A program made the translations under genes and the position numbers. A model generated the notes under the pieces. That model did no database searches, was not told where the DNA came from, and saw only the letters and a program-made list of their open reading frames with translations. From Strigomonas culicis (taxonomy: Eukaryota > Euglenozoa > Kinetoplastea > Trypanosomatida > Trypanosomatidae): a stretch of 32,593 nt of DNA. The DNA lies in assembly GCA_000482145.1 (NCBI GenBank), contig AUXH01000169.1:1-32593 (forward strand), in the 5' to 3' direction. Below are positions 7,103 to 16,000 of the stretch, piece after piece; positions within the stretch are counted from its first letter, which is position 1; the number at the start of each line of letters is the position of its first letter.

Positions 7103-8980
7103 CTACAACTTGCGCCGCGAGGAGATGACCACCGGTGCGCCGCGCTTCACGGCGGTAGAGGTCCCCGTGGCGGTCGATGTGGTGGCGGCCGTGCGCCGCT
7201 GCGTGCCGTTGCTGTCGAACGAAGAGGCGCTGGTAGACTGGGTGAACTTTTGCGGCGCGCGGCCACGCGCCGCGGCGTCGCTGTTGGTGACCGGCGACGA
7301 CGTGCGCGACCGGCGCAGCGTGGTCGGGATGGCGGCGTCCTTCGGGTCCTCCTTCACGCTGGCCTTTTTCTTGGCCGTGCCGGGGGAGGCGGTGCGGGGG
7401 GAGGCCGTCTGGGGGGAGGCGGTGCGGCTGCCCTTCGCGCTGCTGCTGCGGTGCGCGGGCGAGATGGTCCGTATGGTGGAGGGCCCGTCGTTGCTGCTCA
7501 GCTTGGAGGAGCCCCACTCCGGCTTCGCCGTGGAGCGCGAGGGGGCGATGCCCTTGTAGCTAGAATTCGCGTTGCGCACCAGCGTGCCGGAGGCCGGCGG
7601 GGTCATCGTGTTGCTCGTGATGGACGACCGCCGGCTCCCGCGCGCGGAGTTGGTGCGGCGCGGCGAGCCGTTGACAGAGGGCGGCTTGACACCGGGAGAG
7701 AGCTTCCGCAGCGTCTTGGGCTTCTTGTTCCCCTGCATCGGCAGCGGCGACCCCTTGCGGATCTTGTTGCCGGACTTGAGGGCAAACTGGGTGCGCGGCG
7801 GGTGCGCGACCGGCGGCGCGAGGCGCGCGTAGTCCATCTTGGGCACCACCGCGGCCTCGGCGGCCTCCGCCGCGGGCGGCGGCGGCGGCGGGCGGCTGCT
7901 GGGCCGGTCGGCCGCCGCCATCCCGCCCGGGGCCCGCACCGACTCGGGGATGCTCGTCGGGGCCGCGCTCGACGGTCGGTCCGACGAAACGTTGGTGCTT
8001 CTAATGGCGACCGGCTTTATGACCTCCGGGGGGGCGGCAGGCGCGGCGGCAGGCAGCAGGGCGAGCTTCTGGCGACCCTTGGGGCACGCCTCCGGGTCGG
8101 ACTCGAGGCGGTACGGGCAGGGCGAGGTGCTGCGACTGAGAATGCTGGGCGACCGCCGGCCGGACTTGAGCGCTACGGGGCCCTGCGACCCTACAAAGGA
8201 GGCCGCGGCCGCGTCGGTGCCGGCGGTCGGATCCACGTGGTGCACCGGCGTGATGGCCACCACCGGCGTCGTGCTGAAGGCCTCCACCTCGGGCCCCTTG
8301 CTCGTGTCCACGAAGGTGATGCGCCCCCGCTTCTTCTTCCCCGTCCGCGCGCCGACGTCCACCTTCGCGGTGCACTGCTTGTACAGCTCGTTCGCCTGCT
8401 GCTCCTCGAAGGCGAGGCCGTTGAGCAGCGTGTTGCGCAGCATCCACTGGTCGTTGTCTAGTCCGAAGTGGGCGTCGTCCACAGTGCGATCGAAGATGTC
8501 ATTCTGCACCTCGTGCCGCTTGGCAAAGGTGCGCAGTTGGCGGAGGAAGTGCGGCTTAATGGCCACGTCCGGGTGCGCCATCTCTAGAAAGGACAAGGCA
8601 TTCTCCAGCTTCCAGCCGTACTTGACCATGAAGTAGGCCGCAATCAGCGCCGGGCTGCGCGAGACCCCGTAGAAGCTGTGCACGAGCACACAGTTGCCCG
8701 TCGCAATCGCCTCGTCGATGAACGCCACCGTCCTATTAATGTTGTCGTCCGCCATGTCAAACAGCATGGTCGTACATACCGAGCCAATGTCTTTCCAGGG
8801 GAAGGAGAGGTACTTCAGCTCCGCGTCGCCTACGAAGTAGTCCGCTATCTCGCCGCCCGCGCAGTTGATGATGTGCGTGATCTTATTCATGCCGAGAAAC
8901 TCTCGGTCCTCGGCGGCGGTCACATTGCCTGCAAAGATGCCATCTTTGATTCTTACAGCAATGAGTTCCTGCTCCTGCAT
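7103..8980 (-). CDS. Dual-specificity-phosphatase-like protein, probable pseudophosphatase
   Basis: The 625-aa product has an N-terminal atypical dual-specificity phosphatase domain (about 5-155): ITHIINCAGGE (34-44), FPWKDIGS (60-67) and the signature loop at 101-109, HSFYGVSRS. The family signature is HC-x5-R; here the nucleophilic Cys is Ser102 (codon AGC at 8677-8675) while Arg108 is kept. This predicts a protein that binds phospho-ligands but does not hydrolyse them, like STYX-type pseudophosphatases. A middle segment (about 155-235) holds KKKRGR. The rest (about 235-625) is Ser/Pro/Arg/Thr-rich, basic and disordered, with three tandem TASP units near 518-533. Third-position GC rises from the 5' to the 3' end of the gene. 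The start is the only ATG before the domain. Upstream gene is ABCE1. Confidence 0.9.
   Translation of the reverse strand: MQEQELIAVRIKDGIFAGNVTAAEDREFLGMNKITHIINCAGGEIADYFVGDAELKYLSFPWKDIGSVCTTMLFDMADDNINRTVAFIDEAIATGNCVLVHSFYGVSRSPALIAAYFMVKYGWKLENALSFLEMAHPDVAIKPHFLRQLRTFAKRHEVQNDIFDRTVDDAHFGLDNDQWMLRNTLLNGLAFEEQQANELYKQCTAKVDVGARTGKKKRGRITFVDTSKGPEVEAFSTTPVVAITPVHHVDPTAGTDAAAASFVGSQGPVALKSGRRSPSILSRSTSPCPYRLESDPEACPKGRQKLALLPAAAPAAPPEVIKPVAIRSTNVSSDRPSSAAPTSIPESVRAPGGMAAADRPSSRPPPPPPAAEAAEAAVVPKMDYARLAPPVAHPPRTQFALKSGNKIRKGSPLPMQGNKKPKTLRKLSPGVKPPSVNGSPRRTNSARGSRRSSITSNTMTPPASGTLVRNANSSYKGIAPSRSTAKPEWGSSKLSSNDGPSTIRTISPAHRSSSAKGSRTASPQTASPRTASPGTAKKKASVKEDPKDAAIPTTLRRSRTSSPVTNSDAAARGRAPQKFTQSTSASSFDSNGTQRRTAATTSTATGTSTAVKRGAPVVISSRRKL
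7382..7428 (-). repeat. 15-bp tandem repeat encoding TASP units
   Basis: Three near-identical 15-base units inside the pseudophosphatase tail encode TASPQ/TASPR/TASPG. Ser-Pro in a basic context is a typical proline-directed kinase site. Confidence 0.75.
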
Positions 8981-9049
8981 TTACTATGGATTAAATCTAG
9001 TTTTTTTAAGTGACAGAGGTACGCAACAGCAAGAAGAATCTGTAATGGA

Positions 9050-9099
9050 AATATATATATATATGTATATGTATATATCTATATATACATATATGTATA
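9050..9099. repeat. TA-rich simple repeat, near-palindromic
   Basis: Alternating TA with scattered G and C forms an almost self-complementary 50-bp block in the presumed 5' leader of the pseudophosphatase gene. Confidence 0.75.
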
Positions 9100-9292
9100 G
9101 GAAACTAAAACTCACAGTATACTCAAGAAACTCAAATACAACAGGAAGTGACTAATAGAATGAATAAATGAATAAAAGAAATTCTGTATTAACTTACAAA
9201 AAAAAGGGGGAGAGGAAGTGGAGATAAGGAGTGAGAAGTATTCTTTACCGTTGTCAGTTTGTCTTCATCTTCAGAGAAGTACACATAAATAA

Positions 9293-9358
9293 CTACGTGA
9301 GCATGAAAAAGAACAGGGGGAAAAAAAAAGCGAGGGAAAAGAAAAGAAAGAAAGAATT
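9293..9358 (-). promoter_or_regulatory. Probable trans-splice acceptor for pseudophosphatase gene
   Basis: A long minus-strand pyrimidine tract is followed by CTCACGTAG (AG at 9294-9293). It is the strongest tract between ABCE1 and the ATG at 8980. Confidence 0.55.
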
Positions 9359-9674
9359 TTGTAAAAGTAATAAGAAAAACAATAACTCTAAGATGAATAA
9401 GTCTTTTCTTTTTTTTTATTATTATTTTTGTTCAAAATAGTATTAGCGAGTGGATATTAGTCTCTTATTGTTAGTAATTAATTAGTTTAGAATATATATT
9501 TTTGTTTGTTTTTTTTTTGTTTTTTGGTGTAAGGTAAGTTATATACTATAAGCACACAAGACGTGTTAAGTAGTATAAATACAAAAAAAGGGGGGAAGAA
9601 AGTGAGAAAGGAAAGAAACAAGAAAAGAAAAAGAAAGAGTAAAAACACAAAAAGCGGTTAAGACATGTGCACTA

Positions 9675-11624
9675 TTAGTTTTTGGCTTTCTTTCCGTTTT
9701 CCTTCCCTTCCGTTGCGTGGCCCTTCTTCTTCTTGGTTTCCTGTGCCTCCTGTTCATCTTCCATCTCCGCCAGCTGTTTCGCCTTCTTCGGGTCGTCAAC
9801 GGTTTCAGTCATGTAGAAGTAGTTGCCAACCGCCTTCTGCTCGCGGTCCTTCACGGAGTCTAGCTTGTTGATGCGCGGGCGGAAGTTGGTCGGGTCGCGA
9901 CGGAAGGAGATGTTGAGGCTCTTGAGGAACTTGTTCATGCCCTCCAGCAGCGCACAGGGCGCGTTGGCGGTACAGTTCACGGCCGGCGTGCCGTCGTAGA
10001 CGATGACGCGGTCAGCCAGGTAGGTGGCCATAATGAAGTCGTGCTCTACAATAAAGGCGGTGCGTTTGCTATGGAGGATGAAGCGCTTAATCACACGAGA
10101 GGCAATGATACGCTGGTCGGAGTCCAGGTACGCGCTGGGCTCATCGATGAGGTAAATGTTGGCGGGGGTGCCGAGCGCAATGCACAGACCCACACGCTGC
10201 AGCTGACCGCCCGACAAGTTCTGCACCTCCTGGTCCAGCAGCTCCTCGATCGTGAGCGGTTTGAGCACGTCCGTCTGGAACTGCGGGTGGGAGAACATGT
10301 CGTAGATCTTCGTCTGCAGCAGGTCGCGCACGGTCCCCTGGAACTTCGGCGCGATCTTCTGTGGCTTGTAGCTGATGGACAGCTGCGGCACCGTCACGCC
10401 GTTGTCCGGCTTGACGTGGCCGGCGAGCATGCGGATGAACGTCGTTTTGCCGCACCCGTTTTCACCTAGAAGCACAATAATCTCCGAGTCCGAGAAGCTG
10501 CCAGAGTTGATGCTCAGCGTAAACCCCCCGAGGTTCTTCGTCATGGCGGGGTAGTCGCTCACCGCGTGGCGCTTGCGGACGGTCTCCTCTACGTCGTCGG
10601 AGATGTGGAACGTCAGCCCTTCGTCGCGGAACCGCAGATTCTCGGTGGGCACGAAACCGTCTAAGAAGATGTTGATACCCTCCCGCACACCGTACGGCAT
10701 CGTCACGATGCCATAAATGCCAGGCACGCCATATAGCACGCAGACAAAGTCGGACATGTAATCTACAACGGACAAGTCGTGCTCGACCACAATGACGTAG
10801 TTGGTCTCCGTCAGCATGGAGCGAATCACGGTGGCCGCCGTCAGCCTCTGGCGGACATCGAGGTAACTGGAAGGCTCATCGAACATGTAGACCGCAGCGT
10901 CCTGGACGCACAGGGCGGCAATGGTGAAGCGCTGGAGCTCACCGCCGGAGAGCTGCTCCAGAGAGCGCTCCGCCACGTTCCTCAGGTCCAGGGTGTCCAT
11001 AAAGTGCTCCTTCATGTCGCGCTCATCGGCCTTCTTCAGCAGCTCGCCCACTACACCCTTCATCGTCTTGGGCACCTTATCCACGTACTGCGGCTTCAAG
11101 AGGACGCGAAGTTTGTCCTCTAACAGGTGCTGGAAGTAAGCCTGGTGCTCAGAGCCGCGGAAGTAGCGGAGCACTTCGTCCCACGTGGGCTCACTGTTAT
11201 AACGCCCGAGGTTGGGCCTCACCTTCCCCTTGAGGACGGAAAGCGCGGTGGACTTACCAGTACCGTTGGCGCCGACAAGGCCGAGGACTTGGCCAGGACG
11301 GGGCAGGGGCAGGCGATGCAGCTTGAAGCTATTGGGGCCATACCGATGCACTGTATCCTTCTCAAGATTAGACGGGAGGTTGATGATGCGAATGGCATCA
11401 TACGGGCACTTCTTCACGCACAAGCCGCAACCGATGCATAGCTCCTCCGAGAGCTTCGCAATGGTACTTTGGTGGTTGACTTCAATGCACAGCTTTCCCT
11501 GGAGCACAACCGGGCAGCACTTGTGGCACTCCAAAGAGCACTTCTTGGGCTTGCAGCGATCCGCATTCACGATGGCAATACGCGTGAGCTTTGACTGCTC
11601 CTCTGTATTTCGTTTAGGGGGCAT
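9675..11624 (-). CDS. RLI1: ABCE1 / RLI1 ribosome recycling ATPase
   Basis: The 649-aa protein is the twin-ATPase Fe-S protein that splits ribosomes after termination and acts in initiation. Domains in order: an N-terminal Fe-S domain with C24, C29, C33, C37 and C64, C67, C70, C74; a first nucleotide-binding domain with Walker [10 protein letters not shown] (118-126), signature LSGGELQR and Walker [11 protein letters not shown]; and a second with Walker [10 protein letters not shown], signature LSGGQLQR and [10 protein letters not shown]. All catalytic motifs are intact. The family is usually about 600 residues; the extra ~50 are a Lys/Glu-rich tail ending KKAKN. The start is firm, with an acceptor about 50 bases upstream. 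Codon GC is intermediate between the genes on its two sides. The cytosolic Fe-S pathway (see NBP35) supplies its clusters. Confidence 0.98.
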   Translation of the reverse strand: MPPKRNTEEQSKLTRIAIVNADRCKPKKCSLECHKCCPVVLQGKLCIEVNHQSTIAKLSEELCIGCGLCVKKCPYDAIRIINLPSNLEKDTVHRYGPNSFKLHRLPLPRPGQVLGLVGANGTGKSTALSVLKGKVRPNLGRYNSEPTWDEVLRYFRGSEHQAYFQHLLEDKLRVLLKPQYVDKVPKTMKGVVGELLKKADERDMKEHFMDTLDLRNVAERSLEQLSGGELQRFTIAALCVQDAAVYMFDEPSSYLDVRQRLTAATVIRSMLTETNYVIVVEHDLSVVDYMSDFVCVLYGVPGIYGIVTMPYGVREGINIFLDGFVPTENLRFRDEGLTFHISDDVEETVRKRHAVSDYPAMTKNLGGFTLSINSGSFSDSEIIVLLGENGCGKTTFIRMLAGHVKPDNGVTVPQLSISYKPQKIAPKFQGTVRDLLQTKIYDMFSHPQFQTDVLKPLTIEELLDQEVQNLSGGQLQRVGLCIALGTPANIYLIDEPSAYLDSDQRIIASRVIKRFILHSKRTAFIVEHDFIMATYLADRVIVYDGTPAVNCTANAPCALLEGMNKFLKSLNISFRRDPTNFRPRINKLDSVKDREQKAVGNYFYMTETVDDPKKAKQLAEMEDEQEAQETKKKKGHATEGKENGKKAKN

Positions 11625-12012
11625 GCTTCCAGTCTTTCGTTTGTTTTTGGTCTGAGTTTTTCCCTTTACTTTGGCTGATGAACAAAAAAGGGTGGAAGAA
11701 AAAAAAAAAGAAAGAGAGAGAGAGAGAGGAGGAGAAGGTCATAGCGCAAGGCACGTGGTTACTTCTGTTATTGTCACCTTTGCTGGTGCTGATGTAAATT
11801 GGACATCCCCAAAGAGTACAAAGAAGAAGTGATCGTGATGAATATGAAATAACAATGAAGAGAAATGCGCGAGAAAGTAAAACGAGTTTTAAAAGGGGAA
11901 GAAGAAAAAATGAACTAACAGGAATGAAAAGCAAATACAGGCTAGTGAAAATATGCGCCTCTTTAACTACTAGTATCAAGCAAGTTTCATTTGTGCGTTA
12001 AACTATTAAAAG
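11625..12012 (-). other. Intergenic, ABCE1 / transporter
   Basis: A 388-bp spacer with the ABCE1 leader and acceptor at its left side and the presumed 3' UTR of the transporter at its right. No further gene is seen. Confidence 0.6.
11675..11740 (-). promoter_or_regulatory. trans-splice acceptor for ABCE1
   Basis: A long minus-strand CT/T tract (about 11680-11738) ends in GTTCATCAG, AG at 11676-11675. The leader to the ATG is about 50 bases. Confidence 0.8.
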
Positions 12013-13272
12013 TTAGTGAAGCATAAAGTGACGGGAAGGGATATGCTTTTCCACATCCAAGTCCAGTGCGTCAAATTCTTCGAGAGGTTCATCACCGATT
12101 GCTGCAACAATTTGCTTGGAGTAAAACTTCTTTGTGTCTTCCATCTCTTCTCCATCTTCATGTTCGTGTCCCGTAAACCTCTTAGTGCCTGGAGCGTGTC
12201 GCACGTGCCACCACGTGTACAGCAGCATGGCAAAGAGGAGGCACAAAAAGCAGCCCAGTGTAAACCGGTAATCCAATGTGGACCCGTAGACGTTCCACGA
12301 AGGGATAACCAACAGAAAAAACGTGTTGATCGGCTGACTGAGAAGATTGGCGACAGAGGCAAGAGTTGGAGAAATGCCATTCAAGTAGGCAAAAGCCACA
12401 TGTCTGATCCAGAACCCGAAGACGTGTAGAAGCAAAAAGCCCGCTGTTCGCTTCGATGACCCTATCCAATCAAGAGAAGCCACGAAATTGCGCCATGATT
12501 CAGCGGCGGACGACGAGGATCCAAAGAAGGGTGAGAAGTCAACTGGAAAGTATCCAATTGTTAAAAAGAGCTGAATGAACGTTTCCACAGTGAGCATGAT
12601 CATTCGCAGTGTAAATTCGTCGCACGCGCCTTCAAAGTCGTTGATAAACCGGCCTTGCAAGACGTTGTAAAGAGGAAATAGAACAGTGGCGAGCAAATAG
12701 ATGATTGTCCAAGGAGCACTGAAGTAACTTTTTCCACTGTTCGTATCAAGCACCTGCGGCAGAAGGGCCAATACCACACCACCGCAAATGAGAGCAAGCA
12801 CGACGAATAGCAGTGGGTGCAACCTCGTCTGACTGGAGGGAAAGATCACAAGAGCGAGAATGTAAGTCCACACTGGACCAGTAGCCACAAGCGCAGACTG
12901 AAGTACTTGTGGAACATGTGGGGTAGCGTACATACCAGTCAGTCCCGTCAAGGAATCAAAGGCACCGATCAGAACCAAGAGGAGAAGGCCACGTCTTGTA
13001 CACCAGAAAAAGTAGCTCTGCATATGCTTCCGATAAAACTTGTCACGAGCAAGAATGCACGCCATCATGAAAAAGCATAACGCCAACCATATCAAAGACG
13101 GCACTGCAATTGATACGTAGTTATACTCAATATCCTCAGGGAACGACCAGAGAAAAAAGTTGGATCCGAAAAAAGTCATTACAGAACCTGCGTATATGAT
13201 GAGAACGGAAAGAACACATGTAATGACACCCTTTTCGATCCAGTGGTGGATCACATTTTTAAAACTAAGCAT
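12013..13272 (-). CDS. Multi-pass transporter, CRT-like / drug-metabolite transporter superfamily
   Basis: The 419-aa product has about ten hydrophobic segments and a hydrophilic acidic C-terminal tail (GHEHEDGEEMEDTKK and on). The pattern of GAFDSLTGLTGMYATPHVPQVLQSALVATGPVW and the later LLSQPINTFFLLVIP matches the drug/metabolite transporter superfamily, closest in style to the CRT (chloroquine-resistance-transporter-like) group, which moves small solutes across lysosome-like or plastid membranes. Substrate is unknown. The frame continues upstream to an ATG at 13617, overlapping the EF-hand gene, but that part is pyrimidine-rich leader. A tract ending TTACAG (AG at 13279-13278) lies 5 bases before the ATG at 13272, so I choose that start. 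An ATG at 13413 would add 47 residues. Codons are AT-richer than in genes farther from the strand switch. Confidence 0.8.
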   Translation of the reverse strand: MLSFKNVIHHWIEKGVITCVLSVLIIYAGSVMTFFGSNFFLWSFPEDIEYNYVSIAVPSLIWLALCFFMMACILARDKFYRKHMQSYFFWCTRRGLLLLVLIGAFDSLTGLTGMYATPHVPQVLQSALVATGPVWTYILALVIFPSSQTRLHPLLFVVLALICGGVVLALLPQVLDTNSGKSYFSAPWTIIYLLATVLFPLYNVLQGRFINDFEGACDEFTLRMIMLTVETFIQLFLTIGYFPVDFSPFFGSSSSAAESWRNFVASLDWIGSSKRTAGFLLLHVFGFWIRHVAFAYLNGISPTLASVANLLSQPINTFFLLVIPSWNVYGSTLDYRFTLGCFLCLLFAMLLYTWWHVRHAPGTKRFTGHEHEDGEEMEDTKKFYSKQIVAAIGDEPLEEFDALDLDVEKHIPSRHFMLH

Positions 13273-13277
13273 GATGA

Positions 13278-13330
13278 CTGTAACAATGAAAACAGGAAGA
13301 ACAAAAGAACAAAGCAAAAATATGTCAAAA
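13278..13330 (-). promoter_or_regulatory. trans-splice acceptor deciding the transporter start
   Basis: The minus strand has a T/C-rich tract followed by TTGTTACAG, five bases before the ATG at 13272. Weaker tracts lie farther upstream, near 13420-13440 and 13460-13500. Confidence 0.6.
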
Positions 13331-13571
13331 TGAAGAGTAGACAGAGGGAAGAGCTGCACAATCGGTGTATCGAATGAACAAGTATAGCAAAAGTAACCAC
13401 AAGTGATCTGCATGGTAAAGCAATGAAGGAGAAGAAGGAAAACATGTGTTTTATATCTAAGAATTGAAACGGAAAGGTAATCAGAAAAGAAAAGCAAAAT
13501 ATTTGAGGTAATAATGTATAGTATAAAAATGTGTACATACATGCTGCACGTACTGAGGTACATGAATAAGA

Positions 13572-14072
13572 TCATATTCCAACAGAATTTGTGTCTGTGT
13601 GTTGTATAAGAGCACAAGCTGCAACATAGTAGACTTTTCCATTCTGGACATAGCCCACATGATCCAAGCGTAGCTTCAATAAGCGAATTTCCTTCTCCAC
13701 CATCCTATCTCCCTTTTCTGACAATAAAGCATAGAAGATATCCTCGTCGATGGTTCCAGTACCTGTGGGGTCAAAGGGAACAAATGCTTCGTGCATAGTA
13801 GATAAACCCTTCGCGCGCTGCTCACTCGTAAGGAGCAAAGATGACGTTGTAAGCACTGTTTTTAGTATAAGAAAAAACTGTGGAAACTTGACGGGTTCTG
13901 TATCTTCAATATCGCATTCCTTATAAATACGTCTAATCTTCTCGTCTGTCAAAAAAGGTAAAAAGTGGAGTATTTTTGTCACTTCTTCTAAAGCAACGTA
14001 GCCATCACCACCTGTATCCAGCACACTAAACAACTCCTTCATCTCTGCAACCTTATTGTGCCCGGCGGACAT
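13572..14072 (-). CDS. EF-hand (calmodulin-like) protein, 166 aa
   Basis: A small protein of the calmodulin/troponin-C style. EF loop 1 is canonical: DTGGDGYVALEE (about 19-30), with the 12-residue ligand pattern and terminal Glu. A second loop, DPTGTGTIDEDI (about 100-111), is partly degenerate: Thr and Gly replace usual ligands. Two further helical pairs (TDEKIRRIYKECDIEDTEPVKFPQF and the C-terminal region) look like non-binding EF-hands, giving four in all. This fits a Ca2+ sensor such as an axonemal or cytoskeletal calmodulin-like protein; the partner is unknown. The start is the first ATG after a good acceptor. Codon use is AT-rich, as in the neighbours near the strand switch. Confidence 0.88.
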   Translation of the reverse strand: MSAGHNKVAEMKELFSVLDTGGDGYVALEEVTKILHFLPFLTDEKIRRIYKECDIEDTEPVKFPQFFLILKTVLTTSSLLLTSEQRAKGLSTMHEAFVPFDPTGTGTIDEDIFYALLSEKGDRMVEKEIRLLKLRLDHVGYVQNGKVYYVAACALIQHTDTNSVGI

Positions 14073-14500
14073 TGAAAGTAAGCTTTCTTTTGTTTGATGG
14101 TTTGATTTGATCTTTGTTCACTTTTGAATCTTTATGTCGTTCGGAAAGGAGGGAAGGGGGATAGAGAGAGCGATACGAAGGGACAGGAATCTTCATGATA
14201 AGAAAAAACAACAGATAAATGAATGAGGAACTATATGTAGTAAAGTATGTAAAAACTAAATCGAAGTAATGTGGGGCATTCAAAGTGAAGAAAAAAAAAA
14301 TAACAACGAAAAAAGGGAAGTACAAAGCATTATCATAGCTTGTGCTTTAAGTGACCTCTGAAAGGAAGCTGATCACGGATCTTTCCTTTTTGTCGGAGCT
14401 TCTTTTTGTCCATGATACTCTCTCACACATCTTCCTTGTCAGCAAATATTCATGAGATTTCCTTTTTTTTTTCTACGTCCACATATGTCGATAGAGTTCT
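14073..14500 (-). other. Intergenic, EF-hand / mitochondrial protein
   Basis: A 428-bp AT-rich spacer. It contains the EF-hand acceptor (14130-14172) and A/T runs. The 90-aa minus frame ending at 14053 is a translated pyrimidine tract. No extra gene is seen. Confidence 0.6.
14130..14172 (-). promoter_or_regulatory. trans-splice acceptor for EF-hand gene
   Basis: A minus-strand CT-rich tract (about 14143-14171) is followed by CATAAAG, AG at 14131-14130. The ATG is at 14072. Confidence 0.6.
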
Positions 14501-15433
14501 TTATTTGTCCTGAAAGGGGACAGAGCCGTGTATTTGACTTGAGTTTGAATCCAAATTATTCGTCTCGGTGGGCGAGTCATATTGCGTGTTTGCGTAAACT
14601 GGGGCATTTACTGGAGGTGAGTAGTTTGCCTGAATGACATTTTGAGGAATTATGCCACCTCCGGCGCTGTTAACTGCAGCGGTCGATCCAAGGCGAATTC
14701 CATTCAGAGTACCAATCTTACTTATGAAATCATCTACACGCGTCTGAGGATCACCTCCTCGTCGTTGGAGTGCCGTCTGGACGGAGCGCGCGAAAGTGAC
14801 AAGTGCCTGTGAGTCCTTGTTTCCAAGTGCGTTGAGTACTATCTGCATAGTATCAGAAACAGAGTTAAGCCTACCGCTGCAAAAGTCAGGCATCCTTGAC
14901 TGTACGTATTCAAAAAAAGAAACACCTAGGCGATTGTTAACCACTTCACTCTTTTTATAGCTTAAGTATTCCTTTTTTAAATTTTCGCGAACATCTTTGT
15001 CATACTGAATATTAAAAAGCAAGTGCTGGGCTTGAATATAAGTACTGCCTACCCATAGTGGCATCTCAAGTCCATCAATACCGCGGTTGTACTGATGCAA
15101 CATGATTTTACCAGTGTAATAAACAAGGACGCATCCAGTTAACAGCATAATCCAGTCAACACCACTTCGGCCTTGCTGTGGTACTGCAAAACTGAACCCC
15201 TGAGAACGTGCCGTTTCAACCGTGCCTCCTGTTGCAAATTGTCCATAGGGTGGATTCGTCATTTCTGGGATCGGCATTCCACGGTACGTTGCACTTATCT
15301 TGCGTCTTAGCTCTGCTTCTCGCTCATGTTCAAGAGGATCCGTCTGCAATAATAATTGTGGCGTCATCGAAAAGCATCTCATGGAAGACAATGAGACGCC
15401 GGATGCCAACGGCACCAGTCTGCTTCGAAGCAT
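14501..15433 (-). CDS. Predicted mitochondrial single-pass membrane protein, 310 aa
   Basis: I do not recognise this family. The N-terminus MLRSRLVPLASGVSLSSMRC has Arg, Ser and hydrophobic residues and almost no acid, typical of a mitochondrial presequence. One hydrophobic segment lies at about 93-112 (DWIMLLTGCVLVYYTGKIML). The region 130-250 is mixed-charge helical, and the C-terminus from about 265 is Asn/Pro/Ser-rich and probably disordered. The conserved-looking GMPIPEMTNPPYGQF (about 52-66) precedes the membrane span. This layout suggests an inner-membrane protein with a soluble C-terminal domain; that is inference. Codons are AT-rich. The acceptor lies about 107 bases upstream (AG at 15541-15540). 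Confidence 0.82.
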   Translation of the reverse strand: MLRSRLVPLASGVSLSSMRCFSMTPQLLLQTDPLEHEREAELRRKISATYRGMPIPEMTNPPYGQFATGGTVETARSQGFSFAVPQQGRSGVDWIMLLTGCVLVYYTGKIMLHQYNRGIDGLEMPLWVGSTYIQAQHLLFNIQYDKDVRENLKKEYLSYKKSEVVNNRLGVSFFEYVQSRMPDFCSGRLNSVSDTMQIVLNALGNKDSQALVTFARSVQTALQRRGGDPQTRVDDFISKIGTLNGIRLGSTAAVNSAGGGIIPQNVIQANYSPPVNAPVYANTQYDSPTETNNLDSNSSQIHGSVPFQDK

Positions 15434-15755
15434 GTTGCGTCCTTTTCTTCGTTCGCTTGCGCTTATTATGTCGCTAAAAGGGGAAAAGCTCTCTCAAGCT
15501 GCGTTCCTCCGCTTATTTCACCGTGAACACTATTGGTAACTACACGATACAAAAGGAGTAAGGCGTAAATGAAATGAAAGAAAACAAACAACGAAAAGAA
15601 ATAGAAAAAAGGAGTAAACAAAAGCAATCAATAAAAAGGGAATACATAGTGGAAACGAAAATGACTGGACACATATACTGGAGGTCAAGCAGTTCAAACA
15701 TGTTGAGAACAGAAGCAGTTTGGTCCACATGAAAGAAAAAACTGTATAATATGTA
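15434..15755 (-). other. Intergenic, mitochondrial protein / 52-aa gene
   Basis: A 322-bp spacer dominated by minus-strand pyrimidine runs (15550-15640). The 60-66-aa frames here are translated tracts. Confidence 0.6.
15540..15640 (-). promoter_or_regulatory. trans-splice acceptor for mitochondrial protein gene
   Basis: A long minus-strand pyrimidine-rich stretch ends in TATCGTGTAG, AG at 15541-15540. Confidence 0.65.
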
Positions 15756-15914
15756 CTAACGCTCTTTGGGTTCCTTTCTCAGCAAGACGGGCGAAAAGAA
15801 ACGCTTCCCATAATCACTGTTCGCTCCTTCCCAGAGAGCGAGAACAATCACTATCGAAAGCACCAAGCTTCCAATTGGTAGTAAAGTATCTGTGTTCAGA
15901 AACTGATAATCCAT
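15756..15914 (-). CDS. 52-aa single-pass membrane microprotein, first gene of minus cluster
   Basis: A short frame from ATG at 15914 to TAG at 15756. The product starts MDYQFLNTDTLLPIGS, has one hydrophobic span at about 11-29 (LLPIGSLVLSIVIVLALW) and ends basic (RKEPKER). Composition is not low-complexity, unlike most short frames nearby, and a very strong acceptor lies 44 bases upstream. This layout suits tiny subunits of membrane complexes, such as respiratory-chain or oligosaccharyltransferase subunits, but I cannot assign one. It is the first gene seen on the minus strand after the strand switch, so it should lead the polycistron. Confidence 0.6.
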   Translation of the reverse strand: MDYQFLNTDTLLPIGSLVLSIVIVLALWEGANSDYGKRFFSPVLLRKEPKER

Positions 15915-15930
15915 TTAGCAAACTTAAATT

Positions 15931-16000
15931 CTAACTAACGGAGTGAGGAAAAGACAACTATCAATAAAAAAAGAGCGGGAGAAACGGAAAGAAAAAAGCG
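15931..16000 (-). promoter_or_regulatory. trans-splice acceptor for the 52-aa gene
   Basis: A minus-strand tract of T/C runs (about 15962-16000) ends in ATTGATAG (AG at 15959-15958). A second tract ends in CCGTTAG (AG near 15932). Either would serve the ATG at 15914. Confidence 0.65.

Larger units (their letters stand above)
8981..9674 (-). other. Intergenic, pseudophosphatase / ABCE1
   Basis: A 694-bp AT-rich spacer. It holds a TA-rich simple repeat (9050-9099), a strong minus-strand pyrimidine tract (about 9305-9358) with AG at 9294-9293, and T/A runs. Using that acceptor the pseudophosphatase mRNA would have a leader of about 310 bases containing the TA repeat. No extra gene is seen. Confidence 0.6.

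Noticed and set aside
6974..8461. 495-aa plus frame over the pseudophosphatase gene
   Set aside because: It is an antisense shadow, with Arg/Gly/Ala low complexity.
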